In this document: piece by piece, positions 51,739 through 59,696 of the stretch
Position numbering within the stretch: position 1 is the first letter of the stretch
Layout: the number at the start of each line of letters is the position of its first letter
NCBI GenBank assembly: GCA_040877625.1
Contig: JBBDNK010000024.1
Span: 186,001-250,000 of the forward strand
DNA length: 64,000 nucleotides
DNA from: Methylonatrum sp040877625
Lineage (GTDB): Bacteria; Pseudomonadota; Gammaproteobacteria; Nitrococcales; Aquisalimonadaceae
Direction of reading: 5' to 3'
The notes under the pieces: generated by a model
What the model saw: only the letters and a program-made list of their open reading frames with translations
Told to the model about the DNA's origin: nothing
The model's database searches: none
Translations under genes and position numbers: made by a program

Positions 51739-53078
51739 TTTACCGCCATCGACCCGGGTTCCGGCCAGCCGATCTGCGCACGGAGTTCGGCCAGCACGGC
51801 CAGTGTTGCACCGCGACTGGCAACAACCAGTCTGCGGGCATTTTCACCCTGTCGATGCCGGACATCCGCGCATTCAAGTAGCCGCGTGAGCGCGCGGGTT
51901 AGTCCGGCTCCATCCGCCACCTGCGTCATGGCATCCGCGGTCAGAAACAGCTCCAGCGTATCCGGGATCTTGAAGGTCTGCGGTCCGATCACGAGTGGCA
52001 CACCATGAGCCGCAGCCTCAACAGGATTGTGACCGCCCACCGGAACCAGACTGCCGCCGATGAATGCCATGTCCGCCATTGCGTAGAACAGCGGCAATTC
52101 ACCCATGGTATCGCCCAGCATCACCGCCGTTTCCGGGCGAACATAGTGCCCCGAACTGCGATTCACGACGGGCAGTCCGCGTGCCGCACACAGTTCGGCT
52201 ACCGAACCAAAGCGCTCTGGATGACGGGGCACGAGCACCAGCAGCAGGCCAGGAAATCGCCGCCGCAGTTGCCGGTGAACGTCCAGCACTATCGACTCTT
52301 CCCCGGCATGGGTACTGGCGGCTACCCAGACGTTGCGGCCGGTGACCGAGCGGCGCAACGCCTGCCCAGCCTCTACCAGGCTGGCCGGCACACTGTAGTC
52401 GAACTTCATGTTACCGGTTACGCGCACGCGCTCCACCGAGGCGCCGAGAGCCAGAAAACGGCGCGCATCTTCCGGGCTGCGGGCAAGAATGCGCCGCGAC
52501 TGACACAAGGTCCGGCGCATCAGCGGCAACAGTCGTTTGTAATGCCGCGCGGATCGTGAGGACAGGCGCGCATTTATCAACAGTAACGGAATACCGCGCC
52601 GCTCACAGGCACTGAAAAGATTCGGCCACAGTTCAGTCTCCACGATCAGGGCAGCGGCCGGCTGCTGGTGGTCCAGAAAACGGGCCGTGCAACCGGGCAA
52701 GTCCCACGGCAGGTAGCAGTGCCGAACGGAGTCTCCCAAAAGGCGGCGTACGGCATCCGATCCGGTGGGCGTGGTGGTGGTCACCAGCACGCTCCGGCCG
52801 GCAGAGGCCTTCTTCAGCATTTTCACCAACGGCAGAGCAGCCTGCACTTCGCCCACCGACACAGCGTGAATCCAGATGCAACCAGGCGCCCCCGGGGCAA
52901 CGGCGGTGATTCCGAATCGCTCCGATACCCTGTGCAGATAGCCGGGATGGCGGCGGGCGCCTAGCAGAAGGTGCAGCAGCAGCAGGGGCAAGGCGAGGTA
53001 CAGCAGACCGGAATAGACAAACTGCAGCAGACGCCCTGCTCCCGGCGGTCTCAATCCGGACAGCCGAGCCGCCGTCAT
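51711..53078 (-). CDS. waaA: 3-deoxy-D-manno-octulosonic acid (KDO) transferase
   Basis: WaaA attaches KDO from CMP-KDO to lipid IVA at the inner membrane. The 455-aa protein has one N-terminal membrane anchor (about 20-40), the catalytic Glu77 in HAVSVGEVQA, the LWPNLFSACERRGIPLLLINARLS motif, and the C-terminal GGSLVPVGGHNPVEAAAHG CMP-KDO loop. It is about 30 residues longer than E. coli WaaA, mainly at the C-terminus, where it overlaps the convergent GT4 gene. The start is placed at MTAARLSG; no strong ribosome site is seen. Confidence 0.95.
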   Translation of the reverse strand: MTAARLSGLRPPGAGRLLQFVYSGLLYLALPLLLLHLLLGARRHPGYLHRVSERFGITAVAPGAPGCIWIHAVSVGEVQAALPLVKMLKKASAGRSVLVTTTTPTGSDAVRRLLGDSVRHCYLPWDLPGCTARFLDHQQPAAALIVETELWPNLFSACERRGIPLLLINARLSSRSARHYKRLLPLMRRTLCQSRRILARSPEDARRFLALGASVERVRVTGNMKFDYSVPASLVEAGQALRRSVTGRNVWVAASTHAGEESIVLDVHRQLRRRFPGLLLVLVPRHPERFGSVAELCAARGLPVVNRSSGHYVRPETAVMLGDTMGELPLFYAMADMAFIGGSLVPVGGHNPVEAAAHGVPLVIGPQTFKIPDTLELFLTADAMTQVADGAGLTRALTRLLECADVRHRQGENARRLVVASRGATLAVLAELRAQIGWPEPGSMAVNQGIPSTSR

Positions 53079-53279
53079 GGACGGGCCGCGTGCGGCATGC
53101 CGAGCGCCTGCGAACCAGAGGTGCCGGCGCTGCGTGGTCACGTCATTTCCTTCCTGTCGGTCCATCGACACAGCAATCACACCCGGGTTGCCGCGGGCGA
53201 AGAATTTCATCGCGGCTGCAGTTCCATTGCAGTCCAGAGCCAGCGGCGCCAGAAAACGCTCCGGCTGATGAACTTGCGC

Positions 53280-54383
53280 TTATTTTCCGTCAAGCAGTTC
53301 AGCATAGACCCGGAGGTTGCCTTCCACCATGGAATCGATCGAAAACACCTGTTCCACCCACTCACGTCCGCCCCGTCCCAACCGTAACCCCAGCGCAGGA
53401 TCCTCCAGAATGGCAGATACCGCGCGCGTTAGCGCGTTGACGTCCGCCGGCGGCACCAGCAGGCCCGTTTCCCCGTCGCGAATAACTTCGGGGATGCCGC
53501 CCACCCGTGTGCCTACCAGAGGAATGCCACAAGCGGCGGCCTGCAGCAGCGACACACCGAGCCCTTCCCCGCAGGCGGGATGAATCACCAGATCCAGCGC
53601 TGGAAGTATACGAGGAAGATCGTCCCGAAACCCGGCGAAGCACACCACCTCACCCAGGCCATTGCGTCTCACCTGGTCGCGCAGCACCGCCTCCTCCGGC
53701 CCTCGCCCCAGGAACAGTACGCGCAGGTCCGGATGTGCTTCCAACAGGCGCGGCAACACGGCCAACAGATCGCGATGGCCCTTGCGCCGTATCAGCTGCG
53801 CCACGACCGCCAGCACCGGCCCCCGCTCCGGCAGACCAAATTCGCGACGCAACCAGCCGCGATCCCCGCCCGGCCGGTACAGCGCGGTATCCACCGCACT
53901 GAGGACACAGCGGATGTGCCCGGCCGGCACGCTGGCATTGAGAAGCACCTGGCGAATAGCCTCGGAAATCGTGATAACCCGGCCGTACAGGCGGCACCTG
54001 GCTCGCGTCAGCAAGTCCGGGCCGGCGTTGTCCACTCGCCGTGACAGCACGGCTGGAACACCGGCCATGCGGGCGGCGGGCGCCGAAAGCATGTCCGCAC
54101 CGCGGCGGCTATGTACATGAACAATATCCGGGCGCTCACGGCGCAATACGCCGAACAATCGCACAGAGAACGCCAGATCGGCCTCGCCGCGCATGGACAC
54201 ATGTACGACTCGAATGCCCGGCATCGCGGCCGCGGACGCCACATCGGCACCGGGAGGACAGACCAGTATGCTTTCAATTCCGCGCCGGGCCAGGCCGTCC
54301 ATGAGGTATCGGACCTGAAGAGCACCGCCGTACAGGCGGCGGCCCGTCTCCACGTGCAATACTCGCAGCGGCCGGCCGTTCAA
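53280..54383 (-). CDS. GT4-family glycosyltransferase (lipopolysaccharide core type)
   Basis: The 367-aa protein has the GT4 layout: RVLHVETGRRLYGGALQVRYL at the N-terminus, HVHSRRGADML, the phosphate loop VVAQLIRRKGHRDLLAVLP, and the C-terminal EX7E motif in CGEGLGVSLLQAAACGIPLVGT. The donor is unknown. Its ATG overlaps the stop of the preceding heptosyltransferase-like gene (ATGA), so the two act in one pathway, probably core oligosaccharide assembly. Confidence 0.92.
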   Translation of the reverse strand: MNGRPLRVLHVETGRRLYGGALQVRYLMDGLARRGIESILVCPPGADVASAAAMPGIRVVHVSMRGEADLAFSVRLFGVLRRERPDIVHVHSRRGADMLSAPAARMAGVPAVLSRRVDNAGPDLLTRARCRLYGRVITISEAIRQVLLNASVPAGHIRCVLSAVDTALYRPGGDRGWLRREFGLPERGPVLAVVAQLIRRKGHRDLLAVLPRLLEAHPDLRVLFLGRGPEEAVLRDQVRRNGLGEVVCFAGFRDDLPRILPALDLVIHPACGEGLGVSLLQAAACGIPLVGTRVGGIPEVIRDGETGLLVPPADVNALTRAVSAILEDPALGLRLGRGGREWVEQVFSIDSMVEGNLRVYAELLDGK

Positions 54384-55435
54384 CGGCCCATCCTGGGTAG
54401 GGAGGCAACGGCCTCAAGCACCTGTTCAGGACCTAGCCCCGCCAGACACGGGAACGCACCACCGCAGGTCGGATGCCGGCGACAAGGTGCACAGTCCAGA
54501 TCCCGGTAGAGTACGCGCGTAAGCCCGCAGGGTGTGGTGGTGTAAGGCCGAGTGGAACCAAACAGGGCAATGGTAGGCCGCCTGAACGCGGTGCCCATGT
54601 GGGTCAGCCCCGTATCCACGCCGATGACCAGCGCGGCCCCGGCAATCAGCGCCGCGCTGGTCGACAGACGCGTGCGACCGGCGGCGGATACCGCCATGCC
54701 GTCGCCCGCCACCACGCGCTCGGCTGCGGCGGCGTCTCCGGGGCCGCCCATGACCACGACCGCCAGGCCTGAATCCCGCTCGAGCACCTGCCGCAAGCGT
54801 TGCCAATGACCCTCCGGCCAGTGCTTCTGGGGCCGGGTCGTGAACGGACAAAGCACGACATAAGGGCCGTGAACGCCGTTTTCCCGGAGAAAGCTCCGAG
54901 CCATGTCCCGGTCTTTCCCGGACATTGCCAGGAACGGATCCGTCAACTGCGGATCCAGGCCCAGGGCCGCACTCAGTGCCCGGTACTCCGCGGCCATGAC
55001 GCCGCCCGAGGGCGGCCTGACGACGACCGACGTCATGAACGGGTTACCGCCCTCTCGGGAATGCAGTCCGACCCGCCTTCGGGCACCGGTAAGCCGGGCC
55101 ACCAAGGCACTTTTGAGCAACCCCTGCGCATCGACCACAAGCTCGTAGCCGGCCTGTCTGAGCATGCGCGCGCCATGCAGCCAACGCGTCGGACTACCGG
55201 AAACGGTCGTAAACGGGAGCGGAATCACCGTATCCAGGCAAGGATGGTGCCGCAGCAGCCCTGCGTACGCCGGGCGCACCAGCCAATCAATGCGGGCCTG
55301 CGGCCAGGCGGCGCGCATCGCCACGGCCAGCCCGGAGGCCATGACAATATCGCCGATCGCACCTGGCCGGATCACGAGCACGGAAGCCGGCGCCGCGACG
55401 AACCCGGCATGTGAATTCGGATGACTGGGCTGCAT
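54380..55435 (-). CDS. GT9-family heptosyltransferase-like protein
   Basis: The 351-aa protein has the GT9 pattern: VLVIRPGAIGDIVMASGLAVAMR near the N-terminus, LVVDAQGLLKSALVARLTGARRRVGL, and the donor-binding VIGVDTGLTHMGTAFRRPTIALFG block. It transfers ADP-heptose or a related sugar to the lipopolysaccharide inner core (WaaC/WaaF/WaaQ relatives). A four-cysteine cluster (DCAPC, TCGGAFPC) near the C-terminus is frequent in this family. The start at MQPSHPNS is preferred over an upstream frame extension without conservation. Confidence 0.92.
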   Translation of the reverse strand: MQPSHPNSHAGFVAAPASVLVIRPGAIGDIVMASGLAVAMRAAWPQARIDWLVRPAYAGLLRHHPCLDTVIPLPFTTVSGSPTRWLHGARMLRQAGYELVVDAQGLLKSALVARLTGARRRVGLHSREGGNPFMTSVVVRPPSGGVMAAEYRALSAALGLDPQLTDPFLAMSGKDRDMARSFLRENGVHGPYVVLCPFTTRPQKHWPEGHWQRLRQVLERDSGLAVVVMGGPGDAAAAERVVAGDGMAVSAAGRTRLSTSAALIAGAALVIGVDTGLTHMGTAFRRPTIALFGSTRPYTTTPCGLTRVLYRDLDCAPCRRHPTCGGAFPCLAGLGPEQVLEAVASLPRMGR

Positions 55436-55672
55436 GCATGTATTACAGCATAACCGGCGGATAACGCTGCCCTTGCAAGCAAGTTCCGGGTGTTTACAGA
55501 ATCCGGGCTCTTTGTCATGTCCAGGATGTGCGCGGCCGCGCCTGGGAACCACCGGCGACCGCCATTTGCTGTATGCTTTCGCACCGTACGATTTCTTCGC
55601 CCGGACCCAACTGCACTGTCAATGTCCAGTGGGGGTTCACCGTCCGGACATGACGATCACGATTGACATGCC

Positions 55673-56233
55673 ATGACCCCAGACTCGCAACATCAGCCGA
55701 CACCTCCCACCCGCCGCGTCGGCATGGACGGTACCATTGTGTTCTTTGTGGCCCTGGCCGCGGCATCCGGTGCAGCCGTCTGGCTATTGAAAGGCGCGGA
55801 GACCTTTTCCGGGGCGCTGGGCAACGGCCTGCAACTGCTGTTGTGGATACTTCCCGTGCTCATAGGCACCGTGTTCATCGGCGCCTACGCACGTTCGCTG
55901 ATACCGCAGGCGATGATGGAACGCTGGCTGGGTGAAGGCAGCGGGATGCGCGGGCTGATGCTGGCCACCATTGCCGGAGCCATTACCCCGGGCGGGCCTT
56001 TCGCGGCATTTCCGCTGGTGATAGCGCTATACCGCACCGGGGCGGCCTTTCCGGTCTGTGTTACCTATCTGACCGCGTGGTCGGTGCTGGGACTGAACCG
56101 GGCCCTGGTCTGGGAGCTTCCCTTGATCGGCCCGGATTTCGTGCTGATTCGGCTGGCCGTTTCGTTGCCGTTACCCATCATCGCCGGCCTGATCGCCCGG
56201 TTGCTGTGCCGCTGGCTGGTGCCGACGCAATGA
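55673..56233 (+). CDS. Half-size permease, PGGP type (first of a pair)
   Basis: The 186-aa membrane protein has about five helices and the motif AITPGGPFAAFPLVIALYRTGA. It is related to the permease superfamily that includes ArsP-like DUF318 proteins, but is only half their length. The next gene is a second, related half that overlaps it by ATGA, so the two should form one heteromeric permease. The substrate is unknown. Confidence 0.8.
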   Translation: MTPDSQHQPTPPTRRVGMDGTIVFFVALAAASGAAVWLLKGAETFSGALGNGLQLLLWILPVLIGTVFIGAYARSLIPQAMMERWLGEGSGMRGLMLATIAGAITPGGPFAAFPLVIALYRTGAAFPVCVTYLTAWSVLGLNRALVWELPLIGPDFVLIRLAVSLPLPIIAGLIARLLCRWLVPTQ

Positions 56234-56727
56234 TGGTTGCCTACGCCACCGTTGGCATTCTGCTCGCACTGCTGGTGCTCGCTCACCAGCGGCATTCCGC
56301 GCCCGGTCATGGCGAGATCATTCGCTACGGTGCCCGTCAGCTGATCCCGCTGCTGCTGCGGATCCCCCCGGCACTGCTGGCCGGCAGCTTTCTGGCGGCG
56401 CTGGTCCCCGAGGCCGTGGTGGCATCGCTGCTCGGGGACGCGTCCGGCCTGGGCGGCATTCTGATCGCCAGCGCGCTGGGTGCGGCTTTACCGGGTGGAC
56501 CAATGATCACCTTTCCGCTGGCCCTCGCTCTGATCAGTGCCGGCGTCGGCATGCCGCAAATGGTGGCCCTGATCACCGCCTGGTCGGTGCTCGCCTTTCA
56601 CCGCGTCATCGCCTTCGAGCTGCCGGCACTGGGCTGGCGGCTTACCGGTATCCGCCTGCTGTCCAGCCTGTTGTTGCCACCCTGTGCAGGGCTGTTGACC
56701 TGGGCTGCGATCGCCCTGCTGCCCTGA
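56230..56727 (+). CDS. Half-size permease, PGGP type (second of a pair)
   Basis: The 165-aa product has about four to five helices and the motif AALPGGPMITFPLALALISAGV, parallel to AITPGGPFAAFPLVIAL of its partner; both then have TAWSVL followed by an ELP segment. The start is the ATG in the ATGA overlap. The pair looks like the two halves of a duplicated permease kept as separate chains. Confidence 0.8.
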   Translation: MMVAYATVGILLALLVLAHQRHSAPGHGEIIRYGARQLIPLLLRIPPALLAGSFLAALVPEAVVASLLGDASGLGGILIASALGAALPGGPMITFPLALALISAGVGMPQMVALITAWSVLAFHRVIAFELPALGWRLTGIRLLSSLLLPPCAGLLTWAAIALLP

Positions 56728-56840
56728 CTGTGCGCTGGTGCCACCGCACGGCCGCAGGCAGGAAAAATGGGGAAATGTGAACTCCTCCGTATCTTTTGCA
56801 GCGTCAACCATTAAAATTGCACCCATGTAAAGTTTAAAGT

Positions 56841-56943
56841 CGTGCCCGTGGTCCCGTAGCGCATGACCACGGTAGTTGTGAACCAGTGCGCTCCTCCTTG
56901 TGCCCGCCGGCCCGTGTTGGGAATCGGCGGGCATTTTCTTTGT
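56841..56943 (+). ncRNA. Candidate small RNA or leader with two hairpins
   Basis: Two stems lie in a row in a 321-bp gap (56728-57048) that has no gene: CCGTGGTC and GACCACGG (56846-56872), then a strong GC stem followed by T-rich sequence. Between them is an unpaired, pyrimidine-rich segment with CTCCTCC, complementary to the GGAGG of ribosome sites. The terminator ends transcription about 105 bases before the diguanylate cyclase gene, so this could be a separate transcript. No promoter was identified with confidence. It matches no RNA family that I know. Confidence 0.35.
56901..56943 (+). terminator. Intrinsic terminator upstream of the diguanylate cyclase gene
   Basis: TGCCCGCCG and CGGCGGGCA form a 9-bp stem around a 15-base loop, followed by TTTTCTTT. 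It either ends the candidate small RNA or ends read-through from the permease pair 174 bases upstream. Confidence 0.75.
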
Positions 56944-57048
56944 CTCCCTATCCCCCGCTCGAAGCATGGCCGTGCTCGGCCTGTTGTCGCCGTGAGACAA
57001 TTCCTAAGCTAACATCGCAAGCGTTTACCCCAAGGACCGGCGGTTTCC

Positions 57049-58224
57049 ATGGATACTCACAAGTTTCGACGACCACGACTACACCCGCTGACACTGGCAT
57101 TCCGCACAGCGGAGAGGGAAAACACCTATCTCCGCGACTGCGCGCAGCGCCTGCGCGATCAACAGCGCATCGCCCTGGCCCTGGGTGCCCTGCTGTGGAT
57201 GGGGCTGTGCATTCACGACCCCTGGTTCTTCCCGGATGATTACCGGAACATCTGGATGGGTCGGTTGTTCATGGGCAGCGCGCTGCTGCTCGGGCTGGTG
57301 TCGACATTTCAGCCGTGGTGGCCGGCCTGGCATACGCGCATCCTCGTTGTGCTCATCTCCATAAGCGTGATCGCGTCAGGGCTGGTGATAATCCGTGGCG
57401 GACCCGACGTGGTGCCCTATTACCATCAGGGCATCCTCCTGACCCTGATCTGGTCGACCATTTTTGCCGGGCTGCGGTTTGTCGTCACGGCATTACTGAG
57501 CGTATTCACACTGCTCTACAGCATCGGGCTGCTCTTCGGCATGGGCGGCGTGCCGGCGGGAGAGATCATTACCACCCTGCTGATCATCTTCGCGACCGCG
57601 GTCATGGGCTGTTTTGGCACCTATTTGCTGGAGTTTCAGCGCCGGCAAATGTTCCACTACAACGCCCTGCTGGACCGTGATCGTCGATCAAAGCGCTTGA
57701 AGGCACTGAGGGACCCTCTGACTGGGTTACCCAACCGCCTGCAGTTTGAACAACGCGCGGAGGAAGCGCTGGCACGGGCTAGGCGTCATCACAAGGGGGT
57801 TGGACTGATCTTCGTTGACCTGAACCAGTTCAAGCCGGTCAACGACACCTGGGGCCATCGGGCCGGCGATGAGGTATTGCGGGAAGTGGCAAACCGGTTG
57901 TCGGTAAACGTACGCTTCAGCGACGTCGTGGCCCGCCTGGGCGGCGACGAATTCATCGTGCTGGTGGAGGACCTCGACAATCCGGAGATGCTGGCAACGC
58001 TGGCGGAGAAACTTGAACATTGCGTCAAGGTTCCAGTTGCATTGCCGCAGGACACGCATGACCCGGCCCTCAGGACCATTCGTGTTACAGCGAGCATAGG
58101 CAGCAGCTTTTTCCCGCGTGACGGAGCTACGCTGGAAACACTGATCCACCGCGCGGACGAGGCAATGTATAACGACAAGGGCAGCCGCCGCCGGCCATTG
58201 ACGGCGAATCCTGACAGCGACTGA
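57049..58224 (+). CDS. Membrane-bound diguanylate cyclase
   Basis: The 391-aa protein has an N-terminal membrane region of about six helices (about 40-200) without a known sensory motif, then a GGDEF domain (about 215-385). The signature GGDEF is intact in VVARLGGDEFIVL, preceded by the DPLTGLPNR entry motif. It should make cyclic di-GMP. An RxxD inhibitory site is not evident at the usual spot, so product inhibition may be absent. Confidence 0.93.
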   Translation: MDTHKFRRPRLHPLTLAFRTAERENTYLRDCAQRLRDQQRIALALGALLWMGLCIHDPWFFPDDYRNIWMGRLFMGSALLLGLVSTFQPWWPAWHTRILVVLISISVIASGLVIIRGGPDVVPYYHQGILLTLIWSTIFAGLRFVVTALLSVFTLLYSIGLLFGMGGVPAGEIITTLLIIFATAVMGCFGTYLLEFQRRQMFHYNALLDRDRRSKRLKALRDPLTGLPNRLQFEQRAEEALARARRHHKGVGLIFVDLNQFKPVNDTWGHRAGDEVLREVANRLSVNVRFSDVVARLGGDEFIVLVEDLDNPEMLATLAEKLEHCVKVPVALPQDTHDPALRTIRVTASIGSSFFPRDGATLETLIHRADEAMYNDKGSRRRPLTANPDSD

Positions 58225-58251
58225 GCGGCTGACGCGGGGGCGCCGTCATCG

Positions 58252-59682
58252 TCATTGCCTGAAGGCCCAGCGCAGCGCGGCGTCCTGGATGGCGTCGCCT
58301 GAGCCACGGTGGGCATCCTCGGCATTGACCATGACCACAACGATGAGATCCCGGCCAGCGGGCGTTCGGACATAACCGGCAATGGTAGAGACGTGATCCA
58401 GCCGGCCGGTCTTGAGATGCATGCGGCCTGCTTCCGGCGGATCCTGAAAACGCCGCCGAAGCGTCCCATCCAGGCCCGACAACGACAGTGAGGAAACAAA
58501 CTCGGGCATATACGGACTGTGCCAGGCGGCATCCAGTACCTGTGCAATCTGGCGCGCGGTAAAGCGATTGCCGCGGGACAGCCCGGCCGCGTTGTCCAGC
58601 ACCACACCCCGGGTATCGACGCCGCGCTCCTCCAGCAGCTCCAGAATGGCCAGATTGCCGCCCGTCTCGGTCGCCGGCGCCCCGTGCCGTGCCGCCGCCA
58701 GGGCCAGCTTGAAGTGCCGGGTCATCACGTTGCTGCTGTACTTGTTCGCCAGTCGGATCAGGTCCCCCAACGGGCGGGAGTGGTGCACAACCAGCGGCTC
58801 GCGATCATCCGCCGGCCTTTCACCCTGCCGCCAGCCGCCATGGAATTCACCGCCCCATTGCTGCCACAGCAGCTGAAACAGCTGGTATGCGTAATCTTCA
58901 GGCGGCACGGCCACCCGAGTCAGGCTGACGCCATTGCAGGAGGCCGGGTGCAAGCCCTCGAGTACGACACCCTCGGATGCGCTGAGGTGATAGCTGACAC
59001 CCCGCTGATAGCCCACGCACGGGCCGCCGCCGAGACGCACGCGGTTGTCCAATTGCAGCCCAGGCAGAGGCGGATCGGTAACGACACTGATCTGGCCATT
59101 GCCGTTATCGGGCCGCAGGTGAAACCGGACGACGTTGAAATTCACCAGCAATGGATGCGGGCTCTGGTTATAGGCGCGGTAGGGCTTGTTGTCGAAGGCA
59201 CCGGGATCTTCCGGGGCAATGGCGAAATGGCTGGTGTCGAATACAAGGTCGCCGTCGATGCGCCGGATGCCCGCCCGGCGAATCATCCCGGCAAGCTTCC
59301 AGAACTCCTCGGCCATCAGGTAGGGATCCCCATAGCCCTTGAACCAGAGATCTCCGGCCAGCACGCCGTCTCTGGGCTCGGTGTCCGCGTAAATCTCGGT
59401 TTTCCAGGTATAGGCCGGGCTCAACCGTTCCAGAGCCGCAAAACTGACCGGCAGCTTGGTCACCGAAGCGGGGTTGCGAGGAACATCTCCGTACACGTCC
59501 AGCAACGGCTCGGCGGAGCCCACCGGCTGGATACGGATGCTCACATCCGCGCGATCAACCTTATATTTCTGCAGAGCCTCCGCGATGTGCTCCGGGAGAG
59601 CGGGCGAGGCGGACGAAACGGTGGCAACCCAGAGGCTGATGAACAGGACCGGGACGGGGCGCATTCGACGGTGCATAGGCAT
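58252..59682 (-). CDS. dacB: D-alanyl-D-alanine carboxypeptidase/endopeptidase (PBP4 type)
   Basis: DacB trims and cleaves peptidoglycan cross-links in the periplasm. The 476-aa protein has a signal peptide (about 1-25) and the three penicillin-binding motifs: SVTK with Ser73 as nucleophile, the SSN of KYSSNVMTRH, and KTG in HLKTGRLD. The large domain inserted between the SxxK and SxN motifs is that of PBP4. It is read leftward, 14 bp after hrpB. Confidence 0.95.
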   Translation of the reverse strand: MPMHRRMRPVPVLFISLWVATVSSASPALPEHIAEALQKYKVDRADVSIRIQPVGSAEPLLDVYGDVPRNPASVTKLPVSFAALERLSPAYTWKTEIYADTEPRDGVLAGDLWFKGYGDPYLMAEEFWKLAGMIRRAGIRRIDGDLVFDTSHFAIAPEDPGAFDNKPYRAYNQSPHPLLVNFNVVRFHLRPDNGNGQISVVTDPPLPGLQLDNRVRLGGGPCVGYQRGVSYHLSASEGVVLEGLHPASCNGVSLTRVAVPPEDYAYQLFQLLWQQWGGEFHGGWRQGERPADDREPLVVHHSRPLGDLIRLANKYSSNVMTRHFKLALAAARHGAPATETGGNLAILELLEERGVDTRGVVLDNAAGLSRGNRFTARQIAQVLDAAWHSPYMPEFVSSLSLSGLDGTLRRRFQDPPEAGRMHLKTGRLDHVSTIAGYVRTPAGRDLIVVVMVNAEDAHRGSGDAIQDAALRWAFRQ

Positions 59683-59696
59683 TCCATTATGTGTTT

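Noticed and set aside
56728..57048. Cyclic-di-GMP riboswitch before the diguanylate cyclase gene
   Set aside because: The stems do not match the GEMM-I or GEMM-II consensus and the terminator is too far from the start codon for that design to be recognised.
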